DNA of 64,000 bases, from NCBI RefSeq assembly GCF_024323335.1, contig NC_066579.1, forward strand, positions 249,357,575-249,421,574. Reading direction: 5' to 3'. This DNA comes from Lathyrus oleraceus. Lineage: Eukaryota > Streptophyta > Magnoliopsida > Fabales > Fabaceae. Below the pieces are notes generated by a model. That model made no database searches and was not told where the DNA came from. It worked only from the letters and a program-made list of their open reading frames with translations. Below are positions 56,634-64,000 of the stretch, in pieces; within the stretch, counting starts at the first letter, position 1, and the number at the start of each line of letters is the position of its first letter. The position numbers and the translations under genes are program-made.

Positions 56634-59600
56634 ATAACTGAACCAATTCCCTAAACTAACAACATCTGTAATCACAAACAGAAACGGAAAAAGAAGGTAG
56701 AAGAAGAGAGGGAGAAGCTCATAACAGAAGAAGACGAATATCACAAAAAGAAAAAAGAAGAACTGGGAAGAGCAGAATAATAACACGCACGCGTAGAGAG
56801 AAAAGAAGGAACTGAAACAGAGGCATACCAGGGCATTTCCGAAACTCTTCGTCTCAAAAACACAGGGCACAAATCGAATATCGCCTTCCCTCTTCATCTC
56901 AATCAGTGACATTCATCTCCATCACGGACGCGAAGCTCTTCACACGAACGGAATTTTCATCATTCATCTTCAAGATGCACCGATTGAAGAGCGACAAACG
57001 AATAACGCGTCGAATCTGGTAGGTCCTTCTTCTCCTCCTGGCCCTTTGATTTCCCATACAAGAATGAACCTTGGGAGTGTTTTGTTATTCGACTTCGAGC
57101 TTTCGTTGGATATCCGGACTTGAGAGAGACGCATCGAAGACGAGATTGAAGTCGGAGTCGTGCTTGGAGGCGCTTTTTCATCCTGAACGAATGCGTATGG
57201 TCATCTAGCTGTGTGGACATGGATTTGGACCGGTTCTTGGGTCTTCATGGAGGGTCCGGGTTGAGGGCAAGACATTGGGCCTTCTGCCCAAACAAACTTC
57301 ATGGCCCAAATGTATTTTGTTCATAACCCCCAATATGTGTTGCACTCCATGGTCAATGTTCATGTTTAAGCCCTAATCCATTTTTCTTAATCTTAATTAA
57401 TTCATTTTTAATTCTAGTTTTTTTCTTTGATTAATATGGATTTTGTTTTGTTAACTTTGATAGGAATTAGGAATAATTCTTAGTTTTTAAAAATATTAGG
57501 AATTAATATTTTAGTGATTAGTAGATTAATTCATGTTTAATTATGGTTTTATTAGATTTAGAAATTAGTAATCATCACCTAGATTTTGATTTCAGTTTTT
57601 TTCAGATTAATCTCATTGTAGTTAACCTTTCCATGATTAGGATATTTGGTCATTGGGCTTTGATATTTCATTTTGTGGTTTTGGATTTGATTAATATGGT
57701 TAATTATAGATTTTCACCATAATTCATTTTAGGTTAATTCCATTTCAATCCTTATATCACATAATGATTGTCATGGCCATGTTCATGTAGATTAGATTCC
57801 ATCCATGATTTGGATTGTTAGCTTCCCATTGCTTTAGTTTAATCCTAATCCATTTTGTTGACTTTATTCTTGATTTGGATTAATATGGTTAATAGTAGAT
57901 TTTTCACCATGATTAGATTTTAGGTTAATTTCCATTTTGATCCGTATATCATATGATGATTTCCATATCATATTCATTAGGTTTCAAGTTGTAATTTGGA
58001 TTGTGAATTTTCCATATTAGTTGGATCCTAATTCATATTTAGGTAGATCTTAGTCCTTAGAATTAATATTCACTTTAATTGTCCATTTAATTTATTCATT
58101 TGGTTTGTGATAATATTGAATAAATTGATAATCCCATTTCAATTTAGGTGATGAATGTCTTGTATGTCTAATTTCATTTGCCATGATCACATGATAGATC
58201 TTTGATTACTTTTCATTGATTAATCCATTACCATTTGAATTAATTTAAACCATTGAATGTGCTTACATTTGTTGCATCATTCTCATTTGGCTTGATCTCA
58301 TGCTAACCTCGTTTGTTGTTCTGTGTTTCCATATGTGACATTGAGATTCAAGCACACTTCTAGCTAGCTTTGCCTCTAACCAATTCATTCTCATCCAATA
58401 GCCTTGTATTGTTTAAAGTATTGTATGTTTTAGGTATGATACATAGTTTGTAACTTGTATATTCATTTCCATTTATGTTGTATTGCTTACATCCCCCAAT
58501 TGTGGATCAAATGTCCCTCCACCCCATGAAGATGTAATAGTTTAGGTTTATACTTTTAATAATTCACCATGCATGCTAATTAAAAAGATAAAAACAAAAC
58601 GATAAATAAAGTATTTCAAAAGAAACAAAAGGTACTTGATTCAATGTCAAGTTGTTTTCCAAATGAAACTCACACCATTGCAATGCGGATACTTAATCCA
58701 ACGTCAAGTATTTCTCATCCACTCCATTCCATGATTCACATCTCACCTCCATTATCTTCTCAATCTCAATCTATCTCTCACCTCCATTCTTCACACACAC
58801 TTTTTCATAATAAACTCAAACACTTGATCCAACGTCAAATGCCTTTTTCAAAATATTTTCATAACAAACTAGAATGCAGAAATGGGATGTACGTGCTTGT
58901 ACACAACATTCAAGTACTTGGGTTGTCGATCGTACCTAGCTTAAGGACCCGACACTTGACTTCCCCCTTAAAACATCTAATGATTCAAGAAAGTTAGATC
59001 TAGGTGATATGAGGGAGAAAAAGGGTAGTTAGGACACCATTGTCCTCTCGGCTCTCAAGTATTCTGATTGTTGGTCGTAATTAGTCAAGGGTCAGATACT
59101 CGTCTCCCTTTAAGTTCCAATGATTAGACTTGCCAAACTCTTTCACAATTCAAATCTCTTTTGGACAAAAAAGAGTGGTTAGGGTAACATTGTCCTCTCA
59201 ACTCCCAAATTTTTGGACTGTTGAATGTATCTAGCCAAGGGTCTGATGCTTGTCTCCGCACATAAAATAAACCCAACAAATCAAATCATCTTTTCCCTTA
59301 GTGCACATCTCTTCAAAACCTTTCAAAAGGGACGTGTTACTTCTGTTCTACCGTGAATGACGCTTAAGCCTCCATGTGTGAGCAGTAATGTTTAACTGCT
59401 AGAGTGTGATCCAAGCGCATCCACTTTACCGCAAATAAGCAAATACTTCCAGCTCCCATGACAACGTATACAAGCAAGTGAACAGTAGCACGCAAACGTC
59501 AATATTGTTCAGTAAATACAACCAACCAAATACTTTGTTTGTGAGCCAAACTACGGAGCTCTGATTTCCTCATTGCACGTATGAGGATACGTAGGCACAA

Positions 59601-59929
59601 GGGTCCAAATCCTTAGTGATCACACTAATTTAAAACTTATTCTTTCCCCGTCTTATTCTTTCCCTATCTTATTCTTTCATCTCATTCCCGATAGCAAGCA
59701 ACATACAGATAAACAACATCCATATGCATTTGATACAAGCAAGTGGTTCCCATTGAGTACCATGGATGTGAGGGGTGATAATACATTCCCCTTGCATAAT
59801 CGACTTTTGAATCCCCTCTTGATTGCGAGACCATTCTTCATTTGGGGTTTTACGCTATTTTACATTTCCTTTGGAATAAATAAAATCCGGTGGCGACTCT
59901 TTTTTTTTTTGCGGGACGACACACACCTG
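56634..59929 (+). mobile_element. Sequence C, right half: rest of a long Ogre-like LTR
   Basis: It continues the sequence interrupted by element D. No ORF is convincing. The 3' part carries blocks found in the other Ogre-like LTRs: AAACTACGGAGCTCTGATTTCC with ATACGTAGGCAC (about 59548-59600), GGGGTGATAATAC...CATAATCGACTTTTGAA (about 59770), and GGTGGCGACTC (59889-59899). The end is set at GACGACA by analogy to GTTGCGACA of the solo LTR at 10025. The expected duplication (GAGCA) is not there, so either the end is truncated or the boundary is wrong. Confidence 0.5.
58905..59275 (+). repeat. Degenerate tandem repeat with a period of about 148 bp in sequence C
   Basis: The order TTGT(C/T)G...GT(A/C)TCTAG...AAGG(G/A)(C/T)C(T/A/G)GA...CTTG...CTCC recurs at about 58921, 59068 and 59217. 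AGTGGTTAGG(A/G)(C/T)A(A/C)CATTGTCCTCTC stands between the units. Confidence 0.6.
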
Positions 59930-60392
59930 ATTCCACCTTGCGCCTTAAGCCAGACACAAACAAATCAGAGGAGGTCATAAATATAGAATCTAGAAGGGAG
60001 ACTCTTATCCACCAAAGAGAAGTTGGCAAGAGCTTATTCACTCTGCCTCCTTGGAAAGAGTTGACTTCTTGAATTCCTTATGTATCACTCAATATACCCC
60101 TCTAAAAACCATTAGACTCGGAAATCAAATGTCACCTTCATTTGCCTAAAAAATCTAGATTTACTAAACGGAGATCGGAGACTTTTATTTTAATTGTTAT
60201 GTTAATTTTTTTTCCTTTTACGAAAAATTAAATATTATTTTCTTTAACTCTTTTATTCCTAATGTCTCTATACAACTGCTAACCGAAGAAAATATTAAAT
60301 TGATTTTAAGATTTGTATCTTAATAACGATAAAAAAAATAATCAAATTCTAAATGAATCCTTATTTTTTTAACATCAATGCATTGCATGTTT
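59930..60392. other. Unassigned AT-rich sequence
   Basis: It lies between sequence C and the CACTA-like end. A 60-codon plus-strand ORF crosses from C into it, but it has no recognised family and part of it is LTR sequence. I see nothing else. Confidence 0.4.
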
Positions 60393-60760
60393 CACTATAA
60401 GAAAAAAAAATCTAGGGGTTAAACCCATAACAAATGAAAAACATTCTCACAAAACAAATATTAGCAAAGGGCTAGTCACCTGGAAATACAGTCATCGCAA
60501 ATCATTTGAGGGGGCCTTCCACGTTGCAGATTTGCCAAGGACTTAACCCCTCGCAAAACATGAGCCCCTATTTCATGTCACAAACACGCATGCATATACG
60601 CATACTAGGTGGCGCGGTTTGTAAGTGATTTGCAAGGGGTTAAGCCCCTTGCAAACCAGTCTCAAGTTTTGGTATTTGTGAAGGGTACCCACTGGCAAAT
60701 CAGTTTCACGTTTGTGCATTTGTGAGGGGTGCCCGCTGGAAAATCAACGATGTTGGATAC
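60393..60760. mobile_element. One end of a CACTA-like DNA transposon
   Basis: It starts CACTATAAGAAAAAAA, close to the CACTACAAGAAAA termini of plant CACTA (En/Spm) elements. Short subterminal motifs follow in both orientations: AGGGGTTAAACCC, GGACTTAACCCCTCGCAAA, GCAAGGGGTTAAGCCCCTTGC, GCAAATCA and GTGAAGGGTACCC. Subterminal repeats of this kind are where CACTA transposase binds. No inverted partner (TTCTTATAGTG) is seen nearby and no transposase, so it is a truncated end or a non-autonomous remnant. Confidence 0.6.
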
Positions 60761-61104
60761 CTATAGCTAATATTTGCAATATTGAATAAAAAATATTATA
60801 AATATATTATTATAAATGTAATCATATAAATATATTATTATAAATATAATCATATAATTATAATAAATAAATCATTATTATAATGAATAAATTTTAAATT
60901 TTAAATTTTTAAAAAATTAAATTAAATGTTTCATTATTAAAGTTGAAATAAAAATAAATAGTCTCTATATTCACCAAGGTTAAATTTGAAAACAAAAAAC
61001 TTCATATTTAAACTTTTTAATCATCTTTGTTTTCCTCCTCTTCTACATCATCTTGTCCTTGATCATCAACTCCTCCATATCCATTAACTCATCCATATCC
61101 ATCA
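60761..61104. other. AT-rich sequence with a short tandem repeat
   Basis: Very AT-rich. A 28-bp unit (ATAAATATATTATTATAAAT...) is repeated at 60798-60825 and 60826-60853 and then degenerates. The last part (about 61050-61104) repeats CATATCCAT(T/C)A. No gene seen. Confidence 0.55.
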
Positions 61105-61244
61105 CCAGAACATTGGTTCGTAGCTATCCCAAGCACCTCCTTGTTCTAGCACACAAGCCCTCAACAGATCCTTCAAGGATTGGATGGTCGTCTCCGGCTG
61201 ACCATCCCTATGCGGTTGATAAGCGGAACTCAGGTCCAGCTTAG
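61105..61244 (-). pseudogene. int: Chromovirus-like integrase core, C-terminal piece left of a solo LTR
   Basis: On the minus strand it reads KLDLSSAYQPHRDGQPETT, then IQSLKDLLRACVLEQGGAW. This is the end of the integrase core around the third catalytic residue of Ty3/gypsy chromoviruses, where the usual form is HPQTDGQTE. It continues the reading frame of 62653-63409 once the solo LTR and one CTTAG copy are set aside. It breaks off near 61105 at low-complexity sequence. Confidence 0.8.
61240..61244. repeat. Target-site duplication CTTAG, left copy
   Basis: Flanks the solo LTR and recurs at 62648-62652. Confidence 0.92.
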
Positions 61245-61472
61245 TGAAGGAGAAGGGTGATCGAAAACGTAGCGGAAATTAAAATTTTCTCCTTTAATGA
61301 TCCTTACGAATGGGCATGATCAGTGATAGAATAGTTACCTCTTGTGACGATTGAAACCTTTGATGCAGACCTACGGAGCGATCACGAACGTTGAACGATG
61401 ACAACGCCTCTACTCAGTCCACACGAACGGATTCCTTAAATCTTAGTGCTAGCTGCTACGAATGAAGGCTTT

Positions 61473-61555
<83 letters not shown>

Positions 61556-62647
61556 AATGCAAACGCATTAATGCTTCTGCACAAGGGTTCTATTTATAGA
61601 ACCACTTGTGTGGGCTATAAGCTAAAAAGCCCACTTAAGTGTATGTGGCCCATATCTTATAATATGCCAAAATCACTTAAGCACGTGGTACCTTACCATA
61701 TTTTGTATTATACTTAAGTACATCGTACCTTACGATGTTCTATAATTCACTTAAGTGCACCGTACCTTACGGTGTTCCTTAGTTACTCTATCTCTCATCA
61801 GTTCGTCCTTTGTGTGTGACCCTGTAGATTTTCGCGGCATTGGCAATTATATTAAATCATGTATTTAACATAATAAATAGTGAGCGGTATCTAACAACAC
61901 ATCACTGCTACCCAATACACGAAAATGTCACGTGATCTGACAAATCCTTCTGTGATAATACTTATGCGTATAATTACCCTTTTGCCCTTATGTCTATATT
62001 GAACACAAGGCATAGACCGTGTCATCCTTGTCCAGATCAATATTGGGCCCATAAACATTTATCCTATTACGCAGGATGGGCAAATTCCATCTAGGTCACT
62101 CATGTCCCTCAGCATGCTCCGTGGAGTACCCATCAACTGTCTTTATGGTTATCCAGTTACGGACAACGTTTGATCAGCAATAAAGCACTCGACTCTACAT
62201 CTAGGGTCCATAGTGGTTTCAGGTCGAAGGGTGGTATACACCATTATCACCATGAGAATAACTTAGGTCACTTTGCATAACTTTCTATATAGTATTCTCA
62301 TAGTGGGTCAATCCAGTATAAATATTACTCTTAACATTCATACCTATGTTTAAGACTTGATAACTCCTTATCCATGATCCATGAGATGTGATCATCAGTC
62401 TATATACATAATAGTCTGAATGCTTTAATGTTATCCCACTTCACAATAAAGCTCGACTACGGATACTTTAAGAATAGTGTCCTTATGTTTAATGTGATCT
62501 CATGATCAAGTCACACTTGATACATTAAACGGACTAGCTATTCTAGGGACTTTATTAAACAAACATAATAAAGAAAAAGCCTTTTATTATTAATAAATAA
62601 TTCGATACAAGTACCAAAAGTATTGGCCTTTAGGGCTTACACCAACA
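61245..62647 (-). mobile_element. Copia-like solo LTR (1403 bp) in a chromovirus integrase
   Basis: On the minus strand it starts TGTTGGTGTAAGCCC and ends CTTCTCCTTCA, with CTTAG duplicated at both sides and no internal region, so it is a solo LTR. Its 3' part matches 18346-18801. The sequence resembles legume Angela-type Ty1/copia LTRs (my recollection, not checked). TATAAATAGAACCC lies on the minus strand near 61590. Confidence 0.88.
61475..61550. repeat. Compound microsatellite (GT)20 (GA)18
   Basis: GT units at 61475-61514 run straight into GA units at 61515-61550. The sister LTR at about 18560-18571 has only a short CTCTCTCTCTC at this point, so the tract expanded after the copies separated. 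Confidence 0.95.
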
Positions 62648-62652
62648 CTTAG
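62648..62652. repeat. Target-site duplication CTTAG, right copy
   Basis: Identical to 61240-61244 and directly follows the LTR end. Confidence 0.92.
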
Positions 62653-64000
62653 TACCCAACGCTTCCTGCAAACTCTGCCAAAACCTCTATGTAAATCTCG
62701 AATCTCTATCTAAAATAATGCTAGACAGAATATCATGTAGGCTAACAATCTTTTCAATATACAACTCGGCTAACTTCTACAAAGGATAATTGATATTAAT
62801 CGGAATGAAATGAGCCGATTTAGTCAGTCTATCAACAATAACCCAAATGGAATCACATCCTTTCATTGTCTTCGACAAACTTGTCACAAAATATATGGAA
62901 ATACTATCCTGATTCCCCTCAGAAATGGTCAACGGTTGCATCAGACCCGACAACTTCTAATGTTCAATCTTCGACTTTTGACAAGTCAAATAACCGTAAA
63001 TAAACTCAGATACTTCCTTCTTCATTCCTGGCCACCAAAGCATTTTCTTCAAGTCTTGATACATTTTAGTCGCACCTGGATGAATATTCAGACCACTTTT
63101 ATGACCTTCCTCAAGAATATTCTTCTTAAGATCTGGCACATCTGGTACACAAACCTTGTCTCTGAACCTCATCACACAATTCTCATCGATTATGAAGTCA
63201 CCTCCTTTACTTTGATTAATTAACACTAGTCGCTCAACCAATCCCAAATCAACTTTCTGACCTTCTCTAATATCTTTAATGATACCACTAGTCAACTTCA
63301 CACTGTTATGAGTCTTTTCACACACTAAATTCATGTCTCTAAATTTCTTAATCAACTCCAAATCTTGAACCATCACCATCGATATATGCAACGACTTCCT
63401 ACTTAACATATCAGCTATAACATTAGCTTTACCTGTATGGGTAACTCAAGTCAAAATCATAATCCTTCAGAAATTCGAGTCATCTTCTCTATCTCATATT
63501 CAACTCTTTCTAATCGAACATATACTTCAAACTATTGCTATCACTAAACACGTCAAACCTGGAACTAAACAGATAATGCCTCCAAATCTTTAATACAAGC
63601 ACCTCGGCTGCCAACTCTAGATCATGCATAGGATAATTCCTTTGATGAACTTTCAACTACCTAGAAGCATAAGTCACAATTTGGATATTTTGCATCAACA
63701 CGCCACCTAGACCATCTTTGAAGCATCACAATACACAACAAAGGATTCATTCGGACTCGGCAGCATCAAAACTAGAGCAGACGTTAACTTCCTCTTGAGC
63801 ACTTGGAAACTCTCTTCACAATGCACATCCCAAACATACACTTGACCTTTTCGATTTAACTGAGTCAAAGGTAATGCTAACTTTAAAAATCCTTTGATAA
63901 ACCTTCTATGATAACTAGCCAAACCAAGAAAACTCCTTATCTTTGTAACAGACTTCAGAGCTTACCACTACAACACAACATTTATCTTCGACGGATCAAC
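62653..64000 (-). pseudogene. pol: Chromovirus-like Ty3/gypsy pol: RT end, RNase H and integrase, decayed
   Basis: Minus strand, from the window edge: RT connection (YHRRFIKGFLKLALPLTQL, about 63850-63920) and the RNase H start (VVYCDASK near 63720). A degraded RNase H follows (MHDLELAAEVLVLKIWRHYL, then DSNSLKYMF, 63430-63640). Next is the integrase zinc module (HPGATKMYQDLKKMLWWPGM, LTCQKSKIEH, 62957-63100) and the core (DSIWVIVDRLTKSAHFIPI near 62810-62865, FWQSLQEALGT near 62660). Stops interrupt it at several points, for example after KSKIEH. The GATKMYQ and RLTKSAHF types are those of chromoviruses such as Tekay/Reina; I cannot settle the clade without the chromodomain. There is no second RNase H, so it is not Tat/Ogre. 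Confidence 0.85.

Noticed and set aside
40277..59929. Sequence C as a confirmed solo LTR with target duplication
   Set aside because: The left flank would predict GAGCA after the right end, but CACAC follows. Kept only as a provisional LTR-like sequence.
59890..60072. A 60-codon ORF on the plus strand right of sequence C
   Set aside because: Its first part is LTR sequence (the TGGCGACTC block). The rest has no recognised family, and there is no promoter or splice context.
60393..60760. CRISPR-like or satellite array
   Set aside because: The repeats are few, inverted and unequal in spacing. The CACTA start and subterminal motifs explain them better.
1..64000. tRNA, rRNA or other structural RNA genes
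   Set aside because: The only tRNA-like matches are short primer-binding complements of about 9-20 bases. No cloverleaf or rRNA segment was noticed.

Overview
This window is repeat-rich nuclear DNA from a plant, most likely a Fabeae legume (pea, vetch, lentil or grass-pea type). The reason is its Ogre-type Ty3/gypsy elements: LTRs of 4.4-4.8 kb, an extra ORF1 before gag, an intron between protease and reverse transcriptase, and a second (archaeal-type) RNase H. I see no ordinary host gene, rRNA, tRNA or CRISPR array. Everything assignable is a transposable element, mostly nested in others.

Layout. (1) 1-18345: element A, an Ogre on the plus strand. It enters the window inside ORF1 and ends in a 4.84-kb 3' LTR. 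Its integrase is split by a solo LTR (8256-10025) flanked by the 5-bp duplication CAGGG. A itself sits in a Ty1/copia-like LTR whose right part remains at 18346-18801. (2) 19117-40269: element B, a complete 21.2-kb Ogre on the minus strand with duplication GTGAG. It is old and decayed (diverged LTRs, many stops and frameshifts, lost splice acceptor). (3) 40277-42647 and 56634 to about 59929: two halves of a long LTR-like sequence (C). (4) 42648-56628: element D, inserted in C. It is a young 14-kb Tat-lineage element on the minus strand with 849/850-bp LTRs differing at about five positions, duplication CAATC, an open 1440-codon gag-protease and a pol with one stop codon. (5) 60393 to about 60760: one end of a CACTA-like DNA transposon. 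(6) 61105-64000: a decayed chromovirus-like Ty3/gypsy fragment on the minus strand, split by a copia-like solo LTR (61245-62647, duplication CTTAG).

The most notable object is a gene inside D, antisense to its pol. It lies between the polypurine tract and the 3' end of integrase (43921-47701, plus strand). It has its own TATA box and four exons whose splice phases all agree, giving about 1179 residues: a plant-mobile-domain-like N-terminal part, a charged linker and a coiled-coil C-terminus. Its stop codon lies 101 bp from the convergent pol stop. D is also visibly rich in TCGA tetranucleotides compared with its neighbours.

The two Ogre copies inform each other. The gag-pro stop codon overlaps the splice donor, so unspliced RNA should give gag-pro and spliced RNA gag-pro-pol. 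B has lost the acceptor AG. All the Ogre-type LTRs, including both solo ones, carry a primer-binding-site-like TGGCGACT motif inside the LTR; in the four with a defined 3' end it lies 64-70 bp from that end.
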